From positions 718,229,867 to 718,293,866 of the forward strand of contig NC_081413.1 of assembly GCF_030272615.1 (NCBI RefSeq): a stretch of DNA of 64,000 nt, read 5' to 3'. Below the pieces are notes generated by a model. It was not told the DNA's origin. It did not search any database and saw only the letters and a list, made by a program, of their open reading frames with translations. A program made the position numbers and the translations under genes. The stretch is from Cryptomeria japonica. Lineage: Eukaryota > Streptophyta > Pinopsida > Cupressales > Cupressaceae. Of this stretch, positions 11,972 to 22,183 are shown piece after piece. How positions within the stretch are numbered: the stretch's first letter is position 1; each line of letters starts with the position of its first letter.

Positions 11972-14900
11972 CTAGTCTAGCACGTCATCTACCCCCCGAT
12001 CTTGCTGATCAATGTTTCGGGAAGGTAGGGAACACGCTAGAGGAGGAACATTCAACACAGCAGATGGAGCTATCACAAGATCCAAACAAGGGCTATGTTC
12101 ATGTTCTGAGCCACATTGTTCTTGTCTAGGAGCTAGGATAAGTGCTTTAGAAAATTCATTAGATAAATGGTTATCAATATCAACAAGTTCATATTCACTA
12201 TCAGAAGTAAGAGGAGTAACATTTTCATCATGAATAACATTTTCATCTATATCATCATCAAGATTTATAAAAATAGGATCTTTAACTCGCACAGGATCAA
12301 GATCATCATGCATCTTATGTTTAGGAGATTTAGGCTCAATGTCCGGCTGAGGAGAAAATGGAATAATGCTCATTGAAGGTGTTTTTGGAGATGGCAAAGT
12401 TTGAGAAGCAGCTGCTTGAGCCCTAAGACGACGCTTTCGTCGGCGTTCACGTGCAGAACGATTTCGTCTAGTCTTAGTAGGAAGTGAAGAAGATTGAGGA
12501 GGAGGAATATTCTCATCCCTATCACTTGGGTGTTTAGGTTGTGGTCTCTTAGGTTGAATAATAGGAGAAGAAGAAGGTCTCTTCTCTCTATAAAAAGAAG
12601 GAGGAGGGACTGCTCCATATAAGGGAGGAATATTCGGTTTAGGAAGGAGACCAAGTCCATCATGACGAGGAGGTATAGGTCTACTTTTAGGAAGTTTATT
12701 AGACATAGACATAGTCACATCCATAGGGATGGGTTGGGAATCTTCTTGAGTAAAGACATTAGTTTTATCTTTCAAAGGAAGCACTTCCTTCTCAAGAATG
12801 ATAGGAATGTCAAGTTTAGGTGTTCTAGGTTCACTTAAAGATAGGATCATATCTGTTTTCCACTTTTGATAAGATTTGAAAAGATGATCACTTCGTGGAG
12901 GAAGAGATTGGAATTGTTTAGGCCAAAAGTAATCAAGAGAAACACTAGAGGTTCTTTCAGCTAGTTTAAAGAGGCTATGATTGATAGTAACAACTTCACC
13001 ATTATGGGGAAATTTCAAACACTTATGAATAGGAGAAGCAATAGCTTTCATGGAAGATAGCCAAGGATAGCCAAGCTTCACACGAAATTGTTCGGAAGAT
13101 GGAATAATAGCAAAGTTCACATCAAGGGATTTGTTATAGACCTCAATAGGCAATGTAATAGAACCAATTGAAGGAGAAGAAAATGCATCAAATAGTTTCA
13201 CAATCACATCTGTTTTGTCACAAATCACTTGATTCAATTGCAAAGTAAAAAGAAATTCTTCAGTAATAACATTAACCATGCACGAAGGATCAATAAGCAC
13301 TCCACGGCAAGGTGTATTCTTGACTTTTGCAACTATGTATAAAGGACCATCAGGTGCCCTAATGGTTTCATTGGAATCAAATGTGATGGAAGGTTCTTTA
13401 GGGTTTTCTTGCTGCTCTACAAAGTTAATCACATTTGGAGTCATAGACACAAGACCATCAGATGAAAGAGAGGAATCATTAGTCTCAACCGCATTAGAGG
13501 TATGAGAAGGTAATGGATTAGTGAAAATCTGAAGATTTTGATTAGGAGGAGCTACAGATGTATTGCCTTTATCATTCACTCCAGAAACAGAAATAGTATT
13601 ATTATCAATCAAATCTTGAATTTTACCCTTTAAAGAAAAACATTTTTCAGTATCATGCCCAGGATGACGATGAAATTGACAAAAGGCTTTGTTATCAAAA
13701 TAAGGTGAAGTAATCTTTGCAGGATCAATTTGCCTTATAGGAGGAAGAGTAAGCACATTTTGTTCCAATAACTTATTCATAATACTATGCAATGATTCAT
13801 TCAAAGGAGTATACTTTCTTTCTTTCTTGAAAAATTTAGAAATAGGAGGCACACCTGATGCTGCGTTCACATTGTTGTTGATGATGTTTTCATTGAATTT
13901 GATGGAATCTCTGTTCGGTTTAAACTTCCCAAATGGTTGTTGACTGCTATCACCCTTATCACTCGGAGCCATAGGATGTGATTGTTCCATTTGACTCACA
14001 GTCAGTTGATAATTGTGAAGAGTGGCACACAACTATTGGAAAGAAGTAAACTCAGAAAACAGAAGTTTGTCTCGAATATCTTTTTGTAAATTAGAAATAA
14101 AGATTCTTTGAATATCATTGTCAGGCACTAGAAAATAAATTTGAGCATACAAATGCTTATATCTACCAATGAAATCAGTCACTTTTTCTTTAACACCTTG
14201 TTTACAATGCATTAAATCAATCAAAGTAACTTTAGGACTTATATTGTTTTGAAATTGTTGAATGAAAGCATTTGCAAGTTGTTCGAAAGAAGTAATAGAA
14301 TAGGAAGGCAACGAGCAATACCATTGTAGGGCTTTGTCTCTTAATGTTCTAGTGAACAGTTTTGCAAGCAACCTTGGGTCATAAGCAAAATCAGTACATA
14401 TTGTTTGAAAAGTCTTAACATGTGTTAGAGGATCTCCTTTACCATTATAAAGCTCCAAATGCGGGATTTCAACATGTTTAGGAGGGATAGCTCGGACAAT
14501 GTCAAGAGAAAGTGGGCTCGCAACATCAAATGTGGGCACACTAAACTTAGATTGATTCATAGAGGCAATTTGTTGCTGTAAAGAAGAGACAGTTTGTGCA
14601 AGATTGTTAATGGTCGCTTCAATCGAAGAGTTCATATTAGATGTGTTAGATTGAGATGGAGGTGTTATGTTATTGAAAGAAGGTAAAGAGTAAGGTGGTG
14701 GGACCCTATGATAATTAGTCATAGGAGATGATTGGATAGGAGGAACACTACAAGGAGGAATGGAATGATTAAATGAATTGCCCCCTTGCATCATGTTCAT
14801 TTGTGAAGATGTAATAGGAACACTCATTGAAGGAGTGAATGAAGAAGTTGGATTGAATGAAGGAAGAGGGTTAATTGAAAAGGAAGGATTGCCCCCATGA

Positions 14901-15323
14901 CTAGTGATCATAGGAGGAATGTCTTGTGTAGAAGTAGCCATTATGTTTGATGTAAAGGTAGGTATGCTAGCAATAGAAGTTATCAAAGGAATAGAATGAT
15001 TGACTCGTGTAGGAGGTTGTGTATAACCTAAAGTTTCGGCACAACTCTTCATAGGCATCACGTTCGAATTCACAATGTGTGAAATACCACGCAAAATATC
15101 AATTCCATTCTTATCACTTTGAAGCATACGTTTTAGACCCTCAATTAAAGGAAGAGCTTGACTATCAGGGTACTCATGAGACATCCATTGGTGAAAATCA
15201 TCAAATTGGTTATCCAATTTCGAAAGTTGTTCTACAGAAACCTCATGGAGAGCTTCTTCATCATTAGGAGGATTAGAGGAATTACCCATGTCCTCGTTAA
15301 AAAGGCTATTCAAATTAGGTTCA
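11972..15323 (-). pseudogene. gag: TRG-1 gag-like gene, one stop and a damaged start
   Basis: The minus-strand frame of about 1,110 codons is broken only by TAG at 14033-14035 (CAG in TRG-2), plus loss of one base in the start region (ATGGAACC became ATGAACC near 15321). In order it holds a Ser/Pro/Asn-rich N-terminus, a retrotransposon gag domain (PF03732 type, residues about 285-400, with LYNGKGDPLTHVKTF and LQWYCSLPSYS), a CX2HX4HX4C knuckle (CQFHRHPGHDTEKC, about residue 550), a retropepsin-like stretch with D-P-S instead of D-T/S-G (about 678), a Pro-rich part, an Arg-rich patch (RERRRKRRL, about 958) and an acidic tail. The knuckle style resembles Tat/Ogre gypsy Gag. It would package element RNA. 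Confidence 0.88.
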
Positions 15324-15647
15324 TCTCCTCAGTAGTTAAACCTCGAAAAGACTTAATTCTACAGCTTCATCTAACGGGAATAGTGTAAGTAGGGCTTATT
15401 GTTGTAAAACTCATGCACTAGAGAAGGAGAGAAAATTTTGATTTTAGAGGTAGCAATTTTCAGTAAAATCAGCCAATCTTCTGGATTTAAGCTGTTAAAT
15501 GCAATCACGACAGTCTCCCGAAATTTCAAAAAAAATGTCCAGGACCGTGGCGCTCGGAGTGCAACACGGTCCTTGCAACTTTTTTCAAAATTTGCAGGGA
15601 TGAAAGGTATGATGATTTTAAAGCCAATCTGAAAAAATTGAGTGATT

Positions 15648-16430
15648 TTACGATCTATAGATAGGCCAAATTAAAGTTGCAATCTCAAAATTGAACCCTA
15701 CCCAGATTGTCGAAAAATGCAAAATTTGAATTTTGAAAAAAAAAGAGAGGGAAACTGAAATTTTGAATTTTATGATTTTAGAGGGAATGTCAAGAGCAAT
15801 GCAAATTTTGAAATTTAAAAATTGACTCAATTTCACGCAAAATTCAATTTTGAAAGCGGAAATCAAAGTTGTTGTAATTAAGCACTTAATTTCAAAAGTC
15901 ACAAAATGCAAGAATTTGAATAAAGCACTGGAATTTTTAATGAATGTTAACGCACTTTTCAGATTTAGGACAGTAAGAACACAATTTTGACACAAAATTT
16001 CAGTTTCAATGATTTTTGAATGTTTAAAAGCCTTAATCCAAGCAATCACAAGACCAACTTTGACTGTAATTTTGAAGGTGTTAAAATTGATAAAATCAGC
16101 CAAAATTCTGGATTTTAGCAGAAAAATACAGTGAGATCTTGCTCCCGAAATTTCGGAAAAAATGTCGGGGACGATGGCGCTCGGCGCCATGGTCCTCGCA
16201 ACTTTTTTCCAAATTTTCAGGGATGAAAGATATTGTGATTTTATTGCGGAATCCAAAGTTACAGCTGATTTGGAGATGTTTTGATCGGTGAAATTGTCGA
16301 ACAAAGGTTGAATCAAGAGGGTTTCAAAAATTAGGGTTTTGACACTTAACCACTTAATTTTCAAAATTAAAACATAGATATGAATTGATAATTTGTAATA
16401 GAAGGACAGATCTGAAACAAGCATTAACAA
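15648..16430 (-). CDS. TRG-1 leader ORF, doubtful, 260 codons
   Basis: The frame opens at ATG with MLMLVSDLSFYYKL and stays open for 260 codons. TRG-2 has a frame of the same length at the same place, and TRG-3 has the same frame split by a frameshift. The product is Lys/Ile/Phe/Leu-rich with no recognisable domain. Amino-acid differences between TRG-1 and TRG-2 look at least as common as expected from the DNA divergence, so it may be only a low-complexity open stretch in an AT-rich leader. Confidence 0.25.
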   Translation of the reverse strand: MLMLVSDLSFYYKLSIHIYVLILKIKWLSVKTLIFETLLIQPLFDNFTDQNISKSAVTLDSAIKSQYLSSLKIWKKVARTMAPSAIVPDIFSEISGARSHCIFLLKSRILADFINFNTFKITVKVGLVIAWIKAFKHSKIIETEILCQNCVLTVLNLKSALTFIKNSSALFKFLHFVTFEIKCLITTTLISAFKIEFCVKLSQFLNFKICIALDIPSKIIKFKISVSLSFFFKIQILHFSTIWVGFNFEIATLIWPIYRS

Positions 16431-16570
16431 TTAAAAATTTCACAAGTTTAATTACTAAAAATAAATTTTAGGGTTTTTATGCAATCACCTCTAAAATTTT
16501 GCAAAAGATCAAACATGGAAATGTAATCAATTTTTTCAGATCTAAGCATGAAAAATCAGAAAGGATGTTC

Positions 16571-16587
16571 ACGTTGGGTTCACCAAA
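16571..16587 (-). promoter_or_regulatory. TRG-1 primer binding site
   Basis: On minus, TGGTGAACCCAACGTGAA follows the 5' LTR end (TTTACA) after a few bases. TRG-2 and TRG-3 read close variants. The family consensus appears to be TGGTGAACCCGACGTGAA. I cannot assign the primer tRNA from memory. Confidence 0.7.
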
Positions 16588-16588
16588 A

Positions 16589-17813
16589 TGTAAAGCGGAA
16601 AAATCGCGATCGAACCCTAGTTGCTCTCCCCTCTTCCAACTCCAAGGAGAGAGAAGGGAGGTTCGCTAGGATTCGATGGTTTTCACTTAGGGGGGAGACT
16701 TTACATTCAAAAGAGGGGTTGAAACCCACAAGATCCAATCCCACGCAATGCAAGATTGGATGCTAAATGAGTTTCAAGGGTTAAGACAGCAAGGCTACCT
16801 TCTTTTGTAAAGAATGTGCATAGAAGAATTGAGCTAGGAATGCATAGAAAGTGACAAAGATTCACTTTATAAACTGAGATAGGGATACAGTATGAAGCTG
16901 CGGACCTGGAACTAGCAGTAAAATGTCGATACGGCGCTATCCTGCAAATTTGAGCAAAAGTTGTCGGGACGATGGCGCCCGGCGCCACGGTCCTCCGAAA
17001 AATCCGCGAAACGAAGGGGGATCTGTTCGTCTCTGCACAAGGATTCCAGATCTTCAATCTCAGCCGCGTACCTACAACCTACACATAGAAAAGTGAAGAT
17101 GATTGGGGGGTTAGGGATTAGGGGTTTGCCTTTAGGTCAAACCCCGGTTTTGGAATTAACCAAGAAATGAGCAAGAGCTGTAAAGGTAAATGACTGTAAA
17201 ACAAGTACTAATACCTTGTTCTAAGGATGTTTGTATCCTTATGTGCAAAGGTTTAGATGTTGTATGTTGTATGTTGTAGTAGTATGTGATCTCCTCTTCA
17301 ATGGTTGAATCCTTGTCTTGAATGCAACACTTAGCCTTGAATGGAGACTTGAAATGATCAATTGCTTGAAGGAATGCTTGAATGCTTGAGTATAGTTTCC
17401 ACATTTTTTCCGTCATGTATGTGTTATCTCCAAATGAGAGAGAAAAATGTAGTTTATATACTTGTCAATTAGGGTTGATAGACTGATTTTCCCGACCTTA
17501 GGCCGACCAGGAAAGTTAATTTCCAAATTGCAAACAAAAAGACCCGAGACCCCTTAGGAGACCGGGCCCAAAATAGGACCCAGGGACCAGGGCGCTGGGC
17601 GCCATGGTCCTGAGGGACCAGGGCGCTGGGCGCTCTGGTCCCACCTCCTGGGACATCAGGGTGCAAGGAGGTTCAGGCCAAGGTACTTGAAAAATGCAGT
17701 TTTTGGTGTCGTGAGCAAGCTTCGGGGTCTCCATTCAGGTTGCGTGTTGCGTGGCCATCGTGAAGACCGAAATGCAGTCGAAATTGCAAGTGTCGCAATT
17801 TTAGGACGCTACA
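16589..17813 (-). repeat. TRG-1 5' LTR
   Basis: It is 1,225 bp and complete: on plus it runs TGTAAAGCGG to CGCTACA. A TATA motif (minus TATATAAAC) lies at 17452-17460, a two-unit palindromic minisatellite at 17578-17642, and a single GC palindrome at 16968-16995. Confidence 0.9.
17578..17642. repeat. Palindromic minisatellite in TRG-1 5' LTR
   Basis: Two tandem palindromic units of about 31 bp, one with GGGCGCTGGGCGCCATGG and one with GGGCGCTGGGCGCTCTGG, lie about 120 bp upstream of the TATA motif in element orientation. The array is shorter than the partner array at 10980-11057. Confidence 0.85.
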
Positions 17814-17970
17814 ACAAGGATGACTTCTACCAAACGGTTTCTCAAGATGAGTCCTGAGTGAAGAGATATTAATTTCCGAAAACGGCCAACTGGCTTTGTC
17901 GACACTGCGGACCTGATGAAGTCAATGTTCTGGCAACACATGATGCCTTTCTCAAAAATATCAAACGACC
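17814..17970. repeat. 157-bp direct duplication flanking TRG-1, right copy
   Basis: It follows the complete LTR end CGCTACA and repeats 9841-9997 over the full 157 bases with about four transitions. It then continues into SOLO-1 sequence (TTCGTAGGCT) not present on the left. Confidence 0.92.
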
Positions 17971-18726
17971 TTCGTAGGCTCTCAAATTTGGAACATAGGT
18001 ACCTTTAAGTACATGTTAAATCTTTGAATTCTTATTTCGATCACCAGACTGACAGGATGCAAATGGCGCACTCACCAAAACGGCTACATTAACTGATCTA
18101 ACACTGGAAGTGCGGATAACTGAATTTGATGGCAAAATGAGTCCTTTTGAAAACCGATCAAATGGATTGATAAAAGCTTGAAATTTGAAATGTAGCTCAC
18201 CATTTATACCAACATTATCCCGGGACAAACATTCTGACATGACGCTCACCAAGACATTTTTACACTTGTGCAAACATCACAAACTACAAACGGATTGAGC
18301 TTTGAAAACTGAGCAAACGGATTCATAAGGACTTGAAATTTTGCATGTTGACTCACATTTATGCATACAATTGAATCCATTTTGAATTTATCCATGATGA
18401 TCAATAGGGAAAAAGATGTAATCTCTCAAAGTAGGCTACTCCATAAAATCTGCATTTGTGCCTAAAATGCACTTCCTCCTCACCCCTCAAACTGGGTACC
18501 TCATAAACTTATCCAAAATGAATTTTGAAAGTTGCACATCACTGAATAGGCCAAATGAAAGGTGTGGGACATGAATCTCGAGCCTTACCCTCTGAAAATC
18601 AACTGGCTCCATTTACCCCCTCTCTAACTAGGCCATTCAAACTGACTTATTTTAATCATTTGGAAATGCAGGCCAAAATTTTGAAATGGGCCTATAAACT
18701 TGACTCAGTTTTAAATACTCCCAACA
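17971..18726 (+). repeat. SOLO-1 right part, no gene
   Basis: These 756 bp complete SOLO-1 and end in CAACA. No coding domain is visible. There is no match to the start of SOLO-1, which argues that this is one LTR and not an LTR pair. Confidence 0.6.
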
Positions 18727-18731
18727 GAAGG

Positions 18732-19432
18732 ATGAATCAACACCTGTTAATCTGACTAGATACAAGTCTATGATAGGAGGTTTACTGTATTTGACACAAA
18801 AAAGACCTGATATTATGAATGCAGTATGTATTGTCTCAAGATTTCAGAGTAATCCTAAAGAAAATCATGAATCAACAGTAAAAAGGATTTTCCGGTACCT
18901 ACAATGCACTACAAATCTTGGCTTATGGTATCCTAGAGATGAAAACCTTGATTTATGTGCATACACAGATGCAAATTGGGCAGGAGATGTAGATGACAGA
19001 AAAAGCACCACTGGCAAAGAATTTTTTCTTGGTAGGAGATTAATTTCTTGGTTGAGAAAGAAACAAAGTTGCACATGTTTATCAATGACTGAATCAAAAT
19101 ATGTTGCAGCAACAACTAATTCCACATAGGTATTATGGATCAAACAAATGTTGAAGAACATAAAGGTAAAATGCAAGGAACCTATAACTATTTACTGTGA
19201 TAATATGGCAACAATTGATATATCTAAGAACCTGGTATTTCACTCAAAGCCTAAACATGTTTCTATCAAATTCAATTTTCTAAAAGAGAATGTTGAAGCA
19301 AAAGAAGTGAAATTGGTTTATGTGAATACTAAAGAGAAGATTGCAGATATTTTTACTAAGACTTTGTCTAAGGAGACTTTTGAATATCTCAGAGAGCAGC
19401 TTGGAGTTATACCCCCACCGTTAGAGACTTAG
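18732..19432 (+). pseudogene. pol: COP-2 RT C-terminus and RNase H
   Basis: Coding resumes with KSMIGGLLYLTQ-like sequence (here SMIGGLLYLTQKRPDIM), then the RNase H core YTDANWAGDVDDRKSTTG, and SMTESKYVAA, then YCDNMATIDISKN. It ends after LGVIPPPLET with a stop at 19430. A premature TAG occurs at about 19127 (Gln or similar in COP-3). The usual SEAEY motif reads TESKY, so one acidic RNase H residue is replaced by Lys. Confidence 0.88.
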
Positions 19433-19802
19433 ACAGTTGATGATTATCATCAACCGATAGAATTAATAGAGAAATTTTTATTCCAGCTTTGATGAGGAGA
19501 GCTACTTCTCAGGGGGAGTAGTTGGATGAATAGGATAATTGGTATTTTGTAATAAGTTCTATGAACTGTTTGTATTTGGTTTTATATTGCTCTGGAATTT
19601 GATGTCAAAGGGGGGAGAGATATTATGGAAAAATACATTATCTTTTGGGAGAGATTATTCCTAGGGGGAGAGATATTATGTATTTTTGATTTCTTGTTAA
19701 TGATCTCTTTGGGAGATTATTGGTTTTTGGTTTTTGGCATTTCTGCTTTGGCACTTTGATGGTTTTTCTATCTTGTGTTGCCATCATGCCAAAGGGGGAT
19801 AT
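19433..19802 (+). other. COP-2 3' UTR and polypurine tract
   Basis: It contains several GGGGGAG runs (around 19512, 19610, 19660 and 19792). The last one, CAAAGGGGGATAT, abuts the 3' LTR and is the likely polypurine tract. COP-3 has the same arrangement (CAAAGGGGGAGAT before 40143). Confidence 0.7.
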
Positions 19803-20620
19803 TGTTGGTATTTTGGATATGTTGATATGGTTTTTTTCATTGATGTCAACACTTGTCAACATTTATCAGCACTTGGAGACTCTTGATTATGTTCACTAGC
19901 AAGTCAATGACTTATGTACAGTCACCAGTATTTGGTTCACCGACAGGTTATATTATTCACCAGCACTTGGAATGACTTGGAGACTACTTGGTTATGTCAA
20001 AGACATTATTTGGACACTTTGTTATGGTGATTTGTTCATTGGTCTATTCGGGTTTGCATATTTGTTGTTACTGGCAAATAGGTCCAGGTTATGCACCAAC
20101 AAGCATATCTATTCCAGATCAACACAACATGTTATGAAGATGATTTCTTATTATTGTAAATGCATTGAGCTGAAATGATGTATCGGATATTGATTCATGT
20201 GTAAATAATTTTATTGTAATATCTTTAGTGAGTCGACCTACTCAATTGGTCTCATGTTATGGTATAAATGTAAGATCTCATTTATGAGATTGATATGGGA
20301 ATGTAAGTGCGAATAAGGTATATGCGAAAATAAGAAGAGCTATACATGCAGACATCTGTAGTAGTATCATCTGATTGTGGGTAAGGCTTCCCACCGTGGT
20401 TTTTACCCTTATAGGGTTTTCACATACAAATATCTCTGTTATGTGTTGTGGATATTATTGTCTTTCTATTTCATGCATTAATCTTTATCGGTACTCTAAT
20501 TAACTGATAAATTGTCTACCAGCATAATGTTTAGTTTATCGGTATTAAGCATTAAGTTTTGGTTTGAATTTATTGGACAACTAATTCACCACCCCTCTTA
20601 TTTTTCTCTGGGACCTAACA
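19803..20620 (+). repeat. COP-2 3' LTR, internally deleted
   Basis: It is 818 bp against 1,020 bp for the 5' LTR. The difference is mainly one deletion matching about 2795-2999 of the 5' LTR, with ACATC at both break edges. It ends CTAACA, followed by TSD TTATT at 20621-20625. Confidence 0.9.
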
Positions 20621-20625
20621 TTATT

Positions 20626-22111
20626 GGTTGGTGATCAAGTCAAACCGACATAGTAAGACAAAGTGGATTCTGACAAAGGTGTCACATGAAGGTGAAGTGG
20701 CATGCATGCAAAGGTCGGTTTTGTGTGTTAGTGAGGTTGTTGGTGTTTGGTTCAACATTTAAAGATGACTACGAATCTCAAGGAATGATGGCAGTGGATT
20801 GTGACTCAAGATCAAGGAGATAACATAGATCTAGTACAAACATATCTTGCAGATTGAAGTGGGTGAAGGAAACCATATCACACACATGATTGACCAGACA
20901 GAAGGCCGAAAATCATGATATAAATGGCTAAAGATAGAAGACATGTGTTCAAAGGTAAAGAGTATAGGATGTTGATTGATGAGTTGTAAGTCATCAATCA
21001 AGGACATGAGATCTTATTGGCTATGATGTGCCATGATGATCAGAGATCAAATTAGATGTAGATTCAGTGCATGGCATAAACCCTAGCATGCCAATGTTCA
21101 AACTCACATTTAGGCAGGAAAGTTTGGTTATAAGTATGTGAACAAAAGATGTGAGGCTACTGCATGAAAGAGTTAAAACTAGAGAGCTAATCAGTCAAGT
21201 TCTCATTGATAATCATAGAAGAGACTGAGTATGTGAGAGTTAACTGATTGGAAGAAGTGAAGTGACAAGAGTGAGGTAACCAGTAGTCTACCATTAAGTT
21301 TGACAGAGGAGTGCACCGATGGTGATTGAACCGGCCAAGAAGAGCCAGAGAAGATTGTAGAAAAGAGAAGAGAATGGTGAGAGTCAGTGATGAATCGGTA
21401 AGCTAAAAACTGATAGTAATCAGATAGCAGACAAATGATTGAATGAAGAAGACTGGTGGTGGCTAGTAGTAGTGTGATAGAGAGAAAAGAAAATTGGCAG
21501 AGAGTAGAACCGACAGAGAAGAAGAAGTGGCTAAACCGGTAAGGTTGCAGAAGAGAGTGAGTTGCAGCATAGGATAAGGTTGTAATAGTGAGATGGTGAG
21601 CAGAGAATCGACAAAGAATTAGAGAGGAGAATCGGTGGAGAGACTTGCATGAGAGTTACAAAGTTCTTTTGTAACAAGGAGACTACTTTTGTATTTATCA
21701 TATGATCTTGTAATCACTGAGTTGGAGCTCAGTGCAGGGGTTGGTGCTCCTTGGGTTGGTTCCCTAAAATAGGGGTTGGTGCTCCTTGGGTTGGTGCCCT
21801 AAATCAAGAGTGGTACTCCTTGGGTTGGTGCCCTAAATGTTGTAATTGAGTGTTTCATTATGAGGTTGGATTGCAGTAGTAGTCTCCAATAGCATTTCTC
21901 ATCGAGGTTTTTCCCATCTTGGGTTTTCCTTGTACATTTGGTGCTATGTGATATCCCTTTTATGTGTGGTTGCATTTGTGTTATCCTCCCATCTAACCGA
22001 TATGTTTTCTTTATGTTAGATCTATTAACTGGTATGCACACATAGGATAGAAAATGGAAAAGTTTGAAAACCACTGATTCACCCCCTCTCAGTGGCATCT
22101 TGTGTTCAACA
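20626..22111 (+). repeat. COP-1 5' LTR, second part
   Basis: LTR sequence resumes after COP-2 and ends GTTCAACA at 22111, just before a primer site. With 1191-2259 it makes an LTR of about 2.55 kb. A three-times repeated phrase around TTGGTGCTCCTTGGGTTGG (about 21736-21835) is a small internal tandem repeat. No gene is visible. Confidence 0.75.
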
Positions 22112-22113
22112 AT

Positions 22114-22125
22114 TGGTATGAGAGC
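22114..22125 (+). promoter_or_regulatory. COP-1 primer binding site
   Basis: TGGTATGAGAGC differs by one base from the initiator-Met site TGGTATCAGAGC of COP-2. It lies two bases after the LTR end. Confidence 0.85.
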
Positions 22126-22183
22126 CTAGGTTCCCGGTTGATAAGATTTCTCCAGCTTGGGTAGATTTTGATATTTGAACACA

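Larger units (their letters stand above)
15324..16588 (-). other. TRG-1 leader between primer site and gag
   Basis: This 1.26-kb leader is AU-rich but contains two GC-rich palindromes (near 15541-15572 and 16169-16197). Each sits in a similar module of about 170 bp that includes TTTTTTCC and GAAATTTC. A 260-codon frame (15648-16430) overlaps one module. Leaders in TRG-2 and TRG-3 match along their whole length. Confidence 0.7.
9998..17813 (-). mobile_element. TRG-1: gag-only LTR retrotransposon, minus strand
   Basis: Two LTRs of about 1.2 kb (9998-11228 and 16589-17813) enclose 5.36 kb that contains a leader, one long Gag-like frame and a short 3' UTR. There is no RT, RNase H or integrase. 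The same organisation appears in TRG-2 and TRG-3, so lack of pol is a family trait and not a local deletion. LTR divergence by eye is about 2-3%. The family fits the published TR-GAG class. The 3' LTR (left) lacks about 23 terminal bases, and the flanks carry a 157-bp duplication. Confidence 0.9.
6778..18726 (+). mobile_element. SOLO-1: solo-LTR-like insert, about 4 kb without TRG-1
   Basis: The insert begins TGTTG and ends CAACA, the short inverted termini typical of LTRs, and has a perfect 5-bp duplication. Without TRG-1 and one copy of the 157-bp repeat it is about 3,976 bp. I see no repeat of its start near its end and no gag or pol domain, so it is best read as a solo LTR from a long-LTR element. 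A possible TATA box near 8480 would orient it on the plus strand. A LARD-type element is an alternative, but it would need terminal repeats that I do not see. Confidence 0.7.
2260..20620 (+). mobile_element. COP-2: Ty1/copia retrotransposon, split by SOLO-1
   Basis: The ends are TGTTGG...CTAACA, flanked by TTATT on both sides. Removing the insert 6778-18731 gives an element of about 6.4 kb, close to the 6.7 kb of its relative COP-3. The domain order gag, protease, integrase, RT, RNase H is that of Ty1/copia. All coding parts after gag share one frame apart from in-frame stops, so it was originally a single polyprotein. Damage includes a gag frameshift, at least six nonsense codons, substitutions at two integrase catalytic positions and a 12-kb insertion. 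It is inactive. Confidence 0.93.

Noticed and set aside
13278-13505. A 75-codon plus-strand frame repeated in all three TRG copies (also 49537-49764 and the minus frame at 63069-63296)
   Set aside because: It is the antisense shadow of the Gag-like frame. Its conservation follows from that gene.
6778-18726. SOLO-1 as a complete element with its own LTR pair
   Set aside because: I could not find the starting sequence repeated near the right end, and no primer site or coding domain is visible.
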